A stretch of DNA of 64,000 nucleotides from Diplonema japonicum (GCA_964019335.1 OZ025762.1:1-64000); one strand, 5' to 3'. Numbered from the stretch's first letter, positions 32,169-42,344 are shown. Translations and numbers: made by a program. Notes: generated by a model not told the origin, from the letters alone.

Positions 32169-33245
32169 ATGTTAACATGCTGCCTGCAAAACCCTTCAGT
32201 GATGAAGGGAACGCAGACGATGCTAAGCCGGACAGAGTTCAGCAACCCGGACATCCGAGATCTGGGGGAGAAGGACCTGGACGTGGACCTCACATACGAA
32301 ACGCTGCGCATCGTGGCGGACCCGACCAGAATCTTCGACATCAAGCAGTGGGTCGGGAACCTGCATATGTACGAGATGTGGGAGGCAACGGACGTCCGAG
32401 ACGGCAAACGCGTCCTGGTCAAAACGATAGTCAAAGACACGCAAAACGGAGAAAAATGCCTCAGGCAAGAAGACGCTGTCTCAGCGCAGACGGTCTACAA
32501 CCTTGACACCAATGCGTCACCGTTCATTGCCAGTGTGTACGGCCTCTTTGAGCAGTACCCTGTAAGATGCGGGCTGAATTTCTGGGGGACGAAAATCTGG
32601 CTTGTGCAAGAATACCCCGGTGGGACCAGCCTGCTCGACTGGTTAATCCACAAACACCCGCACCAGGAACACACGAGAGTCTCCTCAGGGGTCGGAAACG
32701 AAAGAACCATCGCCAAAATACTAAGGCAGGTCCTGTCCGGTGTGCGTGAAGCCCACGCCGCGCACACCGTCCTCCGCAACGTCTGCACTGCAAACGTTTT
32801 CATCTCGTCATCAGAGTCCGTTAAAATACACGATTTCTGGTACACTGTGGAGCTCCCGGAGACTTCTGACCCTTCACATGCATGCTTCCATTCCACAGTG
32901 TGGGCTGGGTACCCGTCGTGCTTGTCGCCAGAGAGTCTTATTGGGACTTATTACCAAGCAGGGGACATTTGGTCTTGTGGGGTGATGGCGCTTGAGCTTG
33001 GGATGGGGGTGAACCCTTTCACTGCGATAGCCGTGGACTGCTTGCAGGAGGGGATCTCCTTGACGGTGGCGAACAAGCTTCGAAAGTGTATCTCGGAGGC
33101 CGCCGCGAACCTGGAGATATTGCCCAGAGGGGGCGTCGAGTGGTCGCAGAACTACAAGGCGTTCACGAAGATGATGCTGCACCCGAACCACACACTCCGC
33201 CCGACAGCTACCGAGCTGTTGCAACATCCGTTTTTGAAGCAGTGA
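32169..33245 (+). CDS. Protein kinase-like protein, probable pseudokinase
   Basis: 358 residues with a protein kinase fold. The N-lobe has the Val-x-Val-Lys of beta3 (RVLVKTIVK, ~81-89) and a hinge-like IWLVQEYPGGTSL. In the C-lobe the catalytic HRD loop is changed to LRNVCTANVF, so the catalytic Asp is Asn. The DFG motif reads HDFW, keeping the Asp. The APE motif is SPE, followed by DIWSCGVMALELG and a terminal LRPTATELLQHPFL, both typical. It should still fold and might bind nucleotide but is unlikely to phosphorylate. The ATG at 32169 follows C- and A-rich tracts; a second Met is at 32202. The open frame upstream encodes only tract residues. A SINE-like copy starts ~20 bp after the stop. 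Confidence 0.8.
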   Translation: MLTCCLQNPSVMKGTQTMLSRTEFSNPDIRDLGEKDLDVDLTYETLRIVADPTRIFDIKQWVGNLHMYEMWEATDVRDGKRVLVKTIVKDTQNGEKCLRQEDAVSAQTVYNLDTNASPFIASVYGLFEQYPVRCGLNFWGTKIWLVQEYPGGTSLLDWLIHKHPHQEHTRVSSGVGNERTIAKILRQVLSGVREAHAAHTVLRNVCTANVFISSSESVKIHDFWYTVELPETSDPSHACFHSTVWAGYPSCLSPESLIGTYYQAGDIWSCGVMALELGMGVNPFTAIAVDCLQEGISLTVANKLRKCISEAAANLEILPRGGVEWSQNYKAFTKMMLHPNHTLRPTATELLQHPFLKQ

Positions 33246-33265
33246 TTTCTTTTCTTTTTTTTTTT

Positions 33266-33400
33266 TGGTGGGGGTAACATGGATATATAAGAACCAGCGC
33301 CCGAGTGGAAGAACGTATTGCAGGCAGCAAACTGCACGAGCGAAGAATCTTGGTTACCCGGGACGCCCTGGCTAGGGTTGAGTTGCACACCGCATGCAAG
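33266..33400 (-). repeat. SINE-like repeat, internally deleted copy
   Basis: Begins GGTGGGGGTAACATGG after a T11 run (an A tail on the minus strand). It jumps from ATATATAAGAA to CGCCCGAGTGGAAGAACG and stops after ACACCGCATGCA. Confidence 0.75.
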
Positions 33401-34030
33401 GCAGTCCACGCTACGTTGCATGCTTAACGCCACTTAGTGTTGCAATCAAAGCCCCATTTTTCTTTTCTTTTTTTTTTTGGTGGAAAAGTGGTGATTTTTT
33501 TCTTTCTTTGCATTTTTTTTTTTTTGAATTTCTTTTTCTGAAGGGCAGGGAGGTGTTTTACACGTTTTATTTTTATTTTTATTTGGACTGAAAGTACACG
33601 CCCCCCCCCCCCCCCCCCCCCCCTGCATACATAGCGTGATTTTAACGTTATTATTAGTGGTTGTTTTGGAGAAAAAAAAAAAGAAAACAAAAAAAGGCAC
33701 ACATTTTTGTTAACACACCCCCCCCCCTTTTTTTTCCTCCTTAGAAGTAACGGTTATCGGTGCTGCTATACCGGAAACGTGCTATTTAAAGTTTATTTTT
33801 CTTGTGAGGATGCACTCTGGGGGGGGGGGGGGGGGGGTGCTCCCACCAAAAAATGTGAAACGACTTTTTTTCCAACGACAACCTGAGCGTCTTCTCCTTT
33901 TTTTTTTTCCTCTCCTTTTTTTTTTTTTGATAATTTCTTAGTTTTTCTTTTCTTTTTTTTCTTTACACTCCTTGTCCCCCCCTCCCCTTCTCTTTCAGTG
34001 GTATTTTTTTTTCTTCTCATCTCGTGCACG

Positions 34031-34064
<34 letters not shown>

Positions 34065-34077
34065 CACCCCCAAAGAA
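33401..34077. other. Homopolymer-rich spacer
   Basis: C23 at ~33601-33623, G16 at ~33822, long T runs and an A31 run ending just before the next gene. No gene seen. Confidence 0.55.
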
Positions 34078-34632
34078 ATGGACATTTTCCTCCTGAAGTC
34101 TGCTGGATATATCTTTGTGTTTTTTCTGCTGCTCAGCTCTGCAGGTGTCGCTGGTCCGTTGTATAACACTGTAGCAAGGTTGGACGATGGCAGTTTGGGG
34201 GATGTAGAGGTGGGGGTGTTTGGATACACTCTTTGTGTTGGAAAGGAGTGCGGGAGGCGATTCGCGTGTGAGGGGCTTGAAAGGGCTTTCAGTGTGGGGA
34301 GGGGTTTGTACGCCTGGTGCTTAGTCACTACGATAGTAGCGTGTGTGTCGTGGGCCCTGCGTGCAAATGGGACTTTTACGTTGATAATCGAGACCACCTG
34401 CGCTTTATCACTGCTGGCAGCGACAGCACTACTACTCTTTCCGCCCCTTCTCTCTTGGTGTAATTCCGGTGTAGTATTTGAATCTGTAACCTATAAACAG
34501 AGCTCTGCCTGCATCTACTTCTGCCTTCTAGCCTTTGTTCTCATTCTGCGGTTGGGCCACCCTGATCCAGATCCTTCAGATGCTATCCTGTACAAGAGTG
34601 TTGCTGCTGAAGATGATGATGATTCGGTTTGA
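34078..34632 (+). CDS. Four-span membrane protein, amastin- or claudin-like layout
   Basis: 184 residues. Hydrophobic segments at ~8-27 (signal anchor, YIFVFFLLLSSAGVAG), ~80-96, ~101-128 and ~142-162, with an acidic cytosolic tail (AAEDDDDSV). The loop after span 1 carries FGYTLCVGKEC at ~50-60. That loosely resembles the amastin signature (Cys, Thr/Leu, Gly, Lys, acidic, Cys) of trypanosomatid surface proteins, but the spacing is not exact. Known amastins are 180-200 residues with the same topology. The family call is therefore tentative. The ATG at 34078 follows an A31 tract and a short CCCACCCCC stretch. Confidence 0.6.
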   Translation: MDIFLLKSAGYIFVFFLLLSSAGVAGPLYNTVARLDDGSLGDVEVGVFGYTLCVGKECGRRFACEGLERAFSVGRGLYAWCLVTTIVACVSWALRANGTFTLIIETTCALSLLAATALLLFPPLLSWCNSGVVFESVTYKQSSACIYFCLLAFVLILRLGHPDPDPSDAILYKSVAAEDDDDSV

Positions 34633-34784
34633 TGAGTTAAAAAAAAAAAAAAAAGAAACTTTTCGCTTTGTGCACAAACAAACAATTTTTTTCTGTGGGG
34701 GGGGGGAAAAAAACACTGTTTACGGTAGGCAAAAAGAAGAATTTCTTTCCCACTAAAAGTGTTCTCCCCCCCCCCCTTTTTTTT

Positions 34785-34868
34785 GGTGGGGATAACATGG
34801 ATATATAAGAAGTACATCAGATGTGTTGTTCGCTGTTGACCTCCTCGTCGGTCATCACCGGTGGCACC
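34785..34868 (-). repeat. SINE-like repeat, end fragment
   Basis: GGTGGGGATAACATGG to CATCACCGGTGGCACCCG only, preceded by C10 and T8 runs. This is the A-tail-proximal end of the family in minus orientation. Confidence 0.75.
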
Positions 34869-35084
34869 CGATCTCTTATATTCTTTTCTTTCCCTACTTC
34901 TTTTCTTCTTCCGTCATTTACACCACCTAGGATGCCCCCTCCACCCTCTCTTTTTTTTCATTCCTATCCCCCCCCCCTCTTTTTTTCCCTTTTTTACACC
35001 TCATATCTCTAAAACTTCCGATGGATGCCTTGAATGTCAGATTTCTTTTTTTTAAATCTTTTTTTCTCTCTCAGCCGTCTTTTG

Positions 35085-35128
<44 letters not shown>

Positions 35129-35258
35129 CTTTGGAATCATTTCGGAGAAATCCCTCTATGTTATGCATTCCGGACCTTGCTTGACGGGGTTTTAGAGATA
35201 TGAGGCATCTTTTACCCTTTCTTAGTGCGTATTTCCTCGCCGATTTGAAGCAAGGTTC

Positions 35259-35289
<31 letters not shown>

Positions 35290-35311
35290 AGAGCAACACA
35301 GGGGGAGGGGA

Positions 35312-37522
35312 ATGAGGAGAGTGTTGGTTGTGTTGTGCAGCATACCGGCGGCATGGGGGTATTCTGGATACTTCGAAGCGCCAGAAGAAGTAGATGTCTC
35401 AACGTGTTTCAGTACTGCAGGGACGTGCAGCTGCCCGTCGGGCAAGGTGATGACCGGGATACACAAGACATGCCAGTCGCTGTCATGCATCGACAAGTAC
35501 CGCTGTGGGCGGCCTAGCGGGAGTTCCGGGACGGCCAGATGTCAATCTGTCGACGTCAGAAGCACGTTTGGTACAGTCAGAAACATCGACAGCAGCTGCC
35601 CGAGTGGCCTGTACCTCAGTGGCCTCACCAAGTCAGGCACCACCGCACTCTCCCAGATCACTTTCTTCGAGTGCTGCGACTTTACGCACGCAAGTGGGAT
35701 CTTCGTCTCTTTGAACATAAACTTGAATGACTGGGTGCTCGGCTTCGACCCCGATGTTGTGTGGGGGGAGGTCCCTGTCGACAGCTTCCTCGTGGGGTTG
35801 AGGCGTGCGGACACTTCCGACGACCTGAAGGCCATTGACTATGCGAGGTACGTTTATGTTAATTACGTTGTTGCTACCCCTGCACCCGACACGCCAGCAC
35901 CCGATACTTCTGCACCTCTCACACCAGCACCTGCTACGCCAGCACCCGACACGCCAGCGCCTGACACGCCAGCGCCTGACACGCCAGCGCCTGACACGCC
36001 TGCACCCGACACGCCTGCACCCGACACGCCAGCGCCTGACACGCCTGCACCTCTCACACCAGCACCTGCTACGCCAGCACCCGACACGCCAGCGCCTGAC
36101 ACGCCTGCACCCGACACGCCTGCACCTCTCACACCAGCACCTGCCACGCCTGCACCCGACACGCCAGCACCTCAAACGCCTGCCCCTTCCACACCCGCTC
36201 CTCCCACTCCTTCACCAGTGACACTTGTGCCTGACTCGCTTGCTGCTGCTCCTACAACTGCCCCTTCGACGCCACAGCCCGCCACTCCGTCCCCGGCGAC
36301 AGCTGTGCCCACAAATGCCCCAGCGACCCCAGCACCTGTGACGACAGCAGAGGAAACCATCTCCACAACAGGAACAGTCACGTCAGGTGCTGCTGCACTC
36401 GGGGCATCAAGTAGTGCAGGGGCCGCCACGCGTCTGGTGCTGATCTCGGGGAAGTGCCCTGAGAACGTAAAAGACCAGAAGTTTGCATTTGCTCTCCACC
36501 CCACCGGCCTGACTGTCGGGGGATCCGAGGCGGCAGGCGTCGTGCTGGGCAACATGTCGATCATAATCGGCGCTGCGCTGCTCATGAAGGGCGCGCTCGC
36601 TCTAGTGGGCCTAGTGAGGGCGGAAAACCTCCCGTTAGTGGTGGGACTGGACAGGCAGGGATGGCTGAGATTCCCATCGGCAGCACTGTTTGTATTCACA
36701 TGGCTGTATCAAGGAACGGCGTTGGGAGGCATGGTGCTGATGATGCACCCTGAAGGGGTGGGGCAGGCAGCACTGGGAACCAGCGTGCTTGCAGTATGCA
36801 TCGCCGTTCCGGTTTATGTGTACAAAGAAGTGTTGGACAACGTACCAGAGCAGGCCATATACAAAGTGGACGAGTCCTTGGGGAGCACTATCGTGGCGAC
36901 GACGATAGGGGCCGGGGAATGGGTTAGCACAAAGCAGGAGCTCCACTGGGTGAACAGGTACGCTTCCGTCGTGAGGCCCTTCACACAGGAGAAGGCGTGG
37001 TTCGGGGTAGTTGAATACTGCGCATCCTTTTCGCTGGCAGCGATGGGCTCCTTGGGAACCTCATCATGGGTGGGCTGCGGGCATGTTAAGCTCGCCATGT
37101 CCCTAATCTTCATCATGCTCATTGGGCTAGAAGCGGTTTTGTGGCCACACGCCAGGTACCGAGATTGTGTGACAGACTTCACATCGCTTGGGTGTCAGGC
37201 TGCAGGGCTGCTTCTTCGTGCTTATGGGTACTACACTGGCACTGATGCTGGGACTTTGCCACACGTGGTTGCTGACTACCTGTTCGTCTGCACGGGGTTT
37301 ATCCTTCTAGGGAAGGTTGTGCTGGATATCCTCACCGAGCTTTATGTGCTGTTTTCAGGGCGGCGTAAGACGCTTCAGGCGATGGTTTGGGCTACCCGGC
37401 AGCCTGCCACTCTAATGTCCAGTTTTGCTTCTTCTAGCTGTCTCTCCACCCCGACTTGGAGCAGGTGTGCTGTGCTCGAAATGGAGTTCATGCGGCCTGA
37501 TGCGACTTCAGGCGACACTTGA
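35312..37522 (+). CDS. Signal-peptide, TPAP-repeat, multi-span surface protein
   Basis: 736 residues. A signal peptide at 1-16 (RRVLVVLCSIPAAWG) is followed by a Cys-rich ectodomain to ~185 with ten or more Cys (CFSTAGTCSCPSGK, ECCDFTH). Residues ~188-340 are tandem (D/L/A)TPAP units encoded by near-identical 12-bp codon blocks, an extended mucin-like stalk. A Ser/Ala/Thr linker follows. From ~400 there are about seven hydrophobic spans (IIIGAALLMKGALALVGLV, FVFTWLYQGTALGGMVLMM, LFVCTGFILLGKVVLDIL) and a short cytosolic tail. This layout suggests a cell-surface receptor or anchor, but no enzymatic or receptor motif is recognised. The ATG at 35312 follows a T26 tract ~30 bp upstream. Confidence 0.8.
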   Translation: MRRVLVVLCSIPAAWGYSGYFEAPEEVDVSTCFSTAGTCSCPSGKVMTGIHKTCQSLSCIDKYRCGRPSGSSGTARCQSVDVRSTFGTVRNIDSSCPSGLYLSGLTKSGTTALSQITFFECCDFTHASGIFVSLNINLNDWVLGFDPDVVWGEVPVDSFLVGLRRADTSDDLKAIDYARYVYVNYVVATPAPDTPAPDTSAPLTPAPATPAPDTPAPDTPAPDTPAPDTPAPDTPAPDTPAPDTPAPLTPAPATPAPDTPAPDTPAPDTPAPLTPAPATPAPDTPAPQTPAPSTPAPPTPSPVTLVPDSLAAAPTTAPSTPQPATPSPATAVPTNAPATPAPVTTAEETISTTGTVTSGAAALGASSSAGAATRLVLISGKCPENVKDQKFAFALHPTGLTVGGSEAAGVVLGNMSIIIGAALLMKGALALVGLVRAENLPLVVGLDRQGWLRFPSAALFVFTWLYQGTALGGMVLMMHPEGVGQAALGTSVLAVCIAVPVYVYKEVLDNVPEQAIYKVDESLGSTIVATTIGAGEWVSTKQELHWVNRYASVVRPFTQEKAWFGVVEYCASFSLAAMGSLGTSSWVGCGHVKLAMSLIFIMLIGLEAVLWPHARYRDCVTDFTSLGCQAAGLLLRAYGYYTGTDAGTLPHVVADYLFVCTGFILLGKVVLDILTELYVLFSGRRKTLQAMVWATRQPATLMSSFASSSCLSTPTWSRCAVLEMEFMRPDATSGDT
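35877..36200 (+). repeat. 12-bp coding tandem repeat (TPAP stalk)
   Basis: About 26 units of the form (C/G)CWGACACGCC, read as DTPA/PDTPAP with LTPAPATPAP variants at intervals. High identity between units points to replication slippage or unequal exchange, so length may vary between alleles. Confidence 0.85.
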
Positions 37523-37757
37523 GTTTTTTGTGGTTATCTTGTCATTTTTTTTTTGGGGGGGCGGGTAAAAAACTTAGGTGTAGTTATCAATCCCCACTCC
37601 TCACCCTTTGAAGAAACTTGGATTGTAAGGGGGGGTATGCAGGGCAAAAAAAGAAAAAAAAGAAAATCGTTCGGAAGTTCTATCCCTAGTAGCACGGCAT
37701 CCCCCCTTTTTTTTTGCAGTATCGTTTACCCTCATACCTTTCTTTTCATCTTGAAGC

Positions 37758-37789
<32 letters not shown>

Positions 37790-38205
37790 TTTTTTTCTTT
37801 TTTCTTATTTCATGAACGGTGAACACGCTGAAATTTCGTTCCTTTTTTTCTTCTTTTTATTGATACACTTCTGTCTGTTTGGTTATTGGCATCCCTCATC
37901 CCCCCCCTTTTTTTATTTAAACCCAATAAAGTTCGACAGTTCTACTTAACCCCTTAATTACGAACGGCTTCCGGACCCGAACGTCCCCCCCCCCCCCCCT
38001 CCTCCCCTCCCTCCCCCATTCGAGCTTTATCAATTTTTTCCCGGGTTCAACCACTGCTGCTTCAGTGCGGAAGGACACCCGGCTTACAAATGAAACCAGA
38101 AATGATTTTGAGGCAGGTATTATATTACCCTGGTATTTAAAAAAAAAAAAAAAAAAAAAAAAATAGCTATTTTATTAAGTGAAAATAAAATAGCATTATT
38201 TTCAC
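37523..38205. other. Spacer with poly-C and pyrimidine tracts
   Basis: CTCCTCCTCC microsatellite near 37757-37780, C14 near 37986, A24 near 38140. No gene seen. Confidence 0.5.
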
Positions 38206-38209
38206 GCGC

Positions 38210-38288
38210 GGTGGCAAGGGGTATATTAGTTTCACTCGCTTCGCTCGTGGACTAACATCCCGTTTCGCTACGAGTTAAACCTGCCACC
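38210..38288. repeat. Foldback (hairpin) element 1
   Basis: GGTGGCA (38210-38216) pairs with TGCCACC (38282-38288). The interior holds CACTCGCTTCGCTCGTGG and TACGAGTTAAAC, which can form additional stems. The flanks are repeats of TAGCTATTTTATT and AATAAAATAGC. Confidence 0.5.
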
Positions 38289-38801
38289 ACAAGTGGAACA
38301 ATGCTCTTATTTCACTAATACGTTGTTTTATTTAATAAGAGCCGGGTTTGAAAGGGTGGGAGGTTACAGGCATGATCTTCGATGCCACCGCCTTTCCCCC
38401 ATTACCTTCGGCTTCAATTATAAAGAAAAAAAAAAGAAAGCCCCCCTAGGTGAAATTAGGTGCGAGGAGTGAAGAATAAGTAGAAATTAGTAAAAATCTT
38501 ATTTTCACTTTCCACCCTTGAAAACCCGGCTCGAGTTATATAAAAAAGATACTGTAACGCAAAATTTTTCGCTTTACAGTGTATATGTTATTTCTTTGAG
38601 ACTACATGTCGTTACTGTTCGCTACACTCCGGTGTCAGGCACAGAGGCGGGGAGGTAGGTAGGTGATTCACCCCTCTCTCCACCCGCTTTGACAGTCTTG
38701 TGATTCATTTTTACTTTTCTTGCTTTGTTGTTTGCACGAAAGTTGCATATAGTTAATATAATCATTATTTTTGTAGTAAAAAAAAAATAATTAGCTATTT
38801 A

Positions 38802-38882
38802 TTGCCGACAAATTATGAGTCATAATTTAACTCGAGTTCCCGAACGGTAACGAGTGTTAAATAATGGTTCATTTGGCGGCAA
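38802..38882. repeat. Foldback (hairpin) element 2
   Basis: TTGCCGACAAAT (38802-38813) pairs with ATTTGGCGGCAA (38871-38882), 11 of 12. The interior ATGAGTCATAATTTAACTCG nearly matches the complement of the inner right arm, so most of the 81 bp can fold into one long stem. It shares short blocks (ACGAG, GTTAAA) with hairpin 1. Confidence 0.6.
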
Positions 38883-38890
38883 GTAAGTCG

Positions 38891-39250
38891 TTTTATTTCA
38901 CTCTTCGTCATTTGAGTCACTCACTCTTCACTGCTTTCACTGCTGTTTTTTTTCACGCAGGTAAGCCTTTTTGGGGATTTTCCTAAGGTAATATGGGGTT
39001 GCTATTTCGCCGTGGCATTTAAAGGGGAAGTAAGGCACTTATTCCCACTTTTAAGGGCTGGAATGGCCTCAGATGGCCAAAAATAGTCAAAATACCCGTC
39101 CCCAAAAAAATTTTTCAAAGGGTTGGGTACATTTTTTTCCACGACAAGACCCATTTTTTCACTCTGAAGCCCCATAATTTAACTCCAAAATCTCATAATT
39201 TAACTAGTTACCCCTAGTGAGTGAAGAAAATGACGAAGAGTGAAATAAAA
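38891..39250. mobile_element. MITE-like element with ~35-bp inverted ends
   Basis: TTTTATTTCACTCTTCGTCA at 38891-38910, extending through TTTGAGTCACTCAC, is inverted at about 39217-39250 (GTGAGTGAAGAAAATGACG, AAGAGTGAAATAAAA). There is no open frame between. AT-rich interior; target duplication not resolved. Confidence 0.5.
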
Positions 39251-39664
39251 TAAATAAAGGTCGTGTAGCAGGCCGCCGAATCGGGGAGGGCCCTGGTTTG
39301 TACTGTTTCTTCTTTTTGTCTTTTGCCCTGTTCTGAAGGGAACACGAAACGAAGGAGGAGGCCACGCACCCCGGCACAAAGAGTTACTTACGGGTTTATT
39401 ATTTTAAGAATTGTCAACCGACTGGAATGGCATAACTAGGCCCCTCCGGAAAAAAAATGGGGAAAAAAAGAAAAAAAAGAAAAGAAAAGAAAAGTGCCCA
39501 GGTGCGTGTAGTTGCCCCCCCCCCCCCCCCCCCCCCCCTCTTTTTTGATGAACAGAAATACTTGTTGTTTGTAATTAAAAAAGAATTCGTCTTAAAAAAA
39601 AAAAAAAAAAACCAGAGAAATTTTAACTTCGACTAAGGAAGAATGGAATCCTTGTCCCTTTTTT
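39251..39664. other. Spacer, no gene seen
   Basis: Short repeats of AAAAGAAAAG, a C24 run near 39515-39538 and an A20 run near 39593. No supported coding. Confidence 0.5.
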
Positions 39665-39667
39665 TTG

Positions 39668-39870
39668 GGTGACGAACAGGCAGCAAACTGCACGAGCGCA
39701 GAATCTTGGTTACCCGGGACGCACCGGCTGGGGTTGAGCTGTACACCGCACGCATTAAGGACACGACGCGGAACGCAGAAGAAGCTACAACTCGGCCGCG
39801 GCGCGCCCCCTGTAATCAAGTAGACAGTTCTTGTGCAGGGCGCCGCCAACCGGCCTCCTTTAACTCATAT
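39668..39870 (-). repeat. SINE-like repeat, 5' two-thirds
   Basis: Runs from GGGTGACGAACAGGCAGC to CCTTTAACTCATATATT, high identity to the copies at 39.9 and 47.7 kb. The A-tail-proximal third is missing. Confidence 0.85.
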
Positions 39871-39924
39871 ATTTTTTTTTCATGTTTTAAATTGGTATTA
39901 AAAATCTTTTTTTTTTCTCCAAAA

Positions 39925-40252
39925 GTGGTGGGGATAACATGGAAATATGAGAAGTACATCAGATGTGTTGTTCGCTGTTGACCTCCTCGTCGGTCATTAC
40001 CGGTAGCGCCCGAGTGGAAGAACATAAAGCAGATGCTCAGGGTGACGAACAGGCAGCAAACTGCACGAGCGCAGAATCTTGGTTACCCGGGACGCTCCCT
40101 GGCTGGGGTTGAGCTGTACACCGCACACATTAAGTACACGACACGGAACGCAGAAGAAGCTACAACTCGGCCGCGGTGTGCCCCTTGTAATCAAGTAGAC
40201 AGTTCTTGTGCAGTGGCGCCACCAACACCGGCCTCTTTTAACTCTTATTTAT
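39925..40252 (-). repeat. SINE-like repeat, full-length reference copy
   Basis: About 325 bp from GTGGTGGGGATAACATGG to TTTTAACTCTTATT. On the minus strand it has CGGCCGAGTTG (complement of 40163-40173), resembling a tRNA A box, and AGCTCAACCCC (complement of 40105-40115), resembling a B box (8 of 9 to GWTCRANNC). They lie about 50 bp apart, typical of tRNA-type internal promoters. Other copies end on that strand in runs of A. This supports, but does not prove, a tRNA-derived SINE. Confidence 0.75.
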
Positions 40253-40561
40253 TTTTTTTCTCTTGCTACAATGGTGTTGGAACCCCGAAAAAAAAGAAGT
40301 AGGGTTCGATATTTTCCAAATAATAATAATAAAAATGAAAAATATTTTCGTGACACATATGGTCAGAAGGTAATCCCCCTCCTCACATTGTAATCATGCG
40401 AGAAAAAAAAAATAAAAAAAAAATAATAATACGAGATTTTAAGCCGGTTAAGAGGCTTAAACGCCTAACCAAATAAAAAAAAAAAAAAAAATGGCGCCGC
40501 TGGGACTGCTCAGATAACGTGCACGTGACCTCGCCAAGCCTAGTTCTTCATGATAAGATAA

Positions 40562-40616
<55 letters not shown>

Positions 40617-41129
40617 ACATGTGCCTCTTCGCACGTCCCAGCGCACATTTCGGTTAAATAATCGGCCATTACCTTCAAGGAAGCCCCCTTTCCTTTTTTT
40701 TTAACTCATATAATTTTATAATTATGTTTTTTTCTTCTTCTTTTTTTTTTCCCCCCCTTCTTTTAATACACACTCTCAATAACTTTTTCTGTAAAAGCAG
40801 ATCATCTCTAGTCTTATATGTGAAGGGCGGGTGAATCTATGAAGGAAACCCTCCCTTTTTTTTCCATGTGAAGGATGGAAAGATGAGCATCTGCTTGACC
40901 GCAAAAAAAAAAAAAAAAAAAAAAAGAAATGAGTCGGTTGATTGTTTGTACATAGCAACATTCATTATCAATATATTGTTTTTCTTGTTCATGCAATGGG
41001 TGCATCCCCCCCCCCCCCCCCCCCCCCCCCCTAGGGCTATGCTGGCAGGAAACGTGGAAACGTTTCCGTTTCCATACTTTTCAAAATTCTTATGGAAACG
41101 GCTTCCTTCTTAAGGAAACATAAGGAACC
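40253..41129. other. Spacer with long poly-A and poly-C runs
   Basis: A52 near 40562-40613 and C25 near 41007-41032. GGAAACGTTTCC palindromes at 41048-41070 lead up to the gap. No gene seen. Confidence 0.55.
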
Positions 41130-41329
41130 NNNNNNNNNNNNNNNNNNNNNNNNNNNNNNNNNNNNNNNNNNNNNNNNNNNNNNNNNNNNNNNNNNNNNNN
41201 NNNNNNNNNNNNNNNNNNNNNNNNNNNNNNNNNNNNNNNNNNNNNNNNNNNNNNNNNNNNNNNNNNNNNNNNNNNNNNNNNNNNNNNNNNNNNNNNNNNN
41301 NNNNNNNNNNNNNNNNNNNNNNNNNNNNN
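41130..41329. other. Assembly gap, 200 N
   Basis: Exactly 200 N bases, a placeholder of unknown true size. The left edge is in the GGAAAC palindrome region. Confidence 0.99.
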
Positions 41330-41739
41330 GAGGATTGTGGCGACAGACAGCCGCTCAACCGACTGTAGCTAGCCTTCGGTTTTACCCCATTTCACAGAAG
41401 AAAAAGCTGCTTGGAAGTAAACAAAAAGAAAGAATATTCCACAGGTGTAAGACTTTAATTTTTTTTTTTTTTAATGGGGCAGCAAGACCTTTGGCCATGT
41501 CTAGGTGCGTAACGACACCTCCCTTAAGCGAGTCATTTCAGGGACGGGAGGGACAGGAATAAAGCAAACCTTGCGGCAAAAGAAAAAGATCCCCCCCCCC
41601 CCCCCCCCCTCCCTGTACTTTATGGTACACTTGGAGCCTGCATCTCTCTCTCTTTTTTTTTTTTGGCTGCAAGTCCACAAGGAGCTTTTTTTTTTTTTTT
41701 TTTTTTTTATCATTTAAATAACACGGCGTGGAATAGTGG

Positions 41740-41781
<42 letters not shown>

Positions 41782-41935
41782 CGGTCGTTCGTGATTTCCC
41801 CCCCCTTCTTTTTTCCTTTTTTTTTTGAAAGAGCTCATCGCCCAAAAAAAAAAGAAAGAAGAAAAAAAAAAGAAAAGAAAAAAAGACCATTTAGGAGGGG
41901 GGTTTTTCCACTGAAGAATTCAATACAGACCCCCC

Positions 41936-41966
<31 letters not shown>

Positions 41967-42300
41967 ACACACGTTTTTTTTTTCTTTTTTGAGAACATGG
42001 GGTGGGGCGGTGGGCGTCTCACAGGAACCTCCAGCTCATTTATGTTTATTAGTTAGAAGCAAAAGAAGAAAGAAAAAAAAAAAAAAAAAAAAAAAAAACA
42101 GAAACAAAAAACTGAGAGAAAAAAAAAAAGGGACATATCTTGAGGATTTGAAGGATTTGTTCCCGAACCCCCCCCCCCCCCCCCCCACCGGATAGCTCTC
42201 CAGTAGAAGTTAAAACAAAGTACCCCCCTTTTGCGTACCCCACACACACCCCTCTTTTTTTTTTTTTTTAAATGTTCAATAATAATAACAACAACAACAG
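41330..42300. other. Spacer rich in homopolymers
   Basis: C20 at ~41590, A37 at ~41741-41777, C23 at ~41930 followed by a (CA)9 microsatellite, A30 at ~42070, C16 at ~42171. No gene seen. Confidence 0.55.
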
Positions 42301-42344
42301 GATATCCCTCCTTTCTTTTCTTTCCTCTTTTTTTTTTTTTTTCG

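Noticed and set aside
35633-36175. Minus-strand frames rich in RRVGCRRV or GAGVSGAGV
   Set aside because: Antisense of the TPAP-coding repeat.
39592-40302. Open frames of 60-90 residues in the SINE-like copies (both strands)
   Set aside because: The same short frames recur in each repeat copy with frame-breaking differences; no start context or family.
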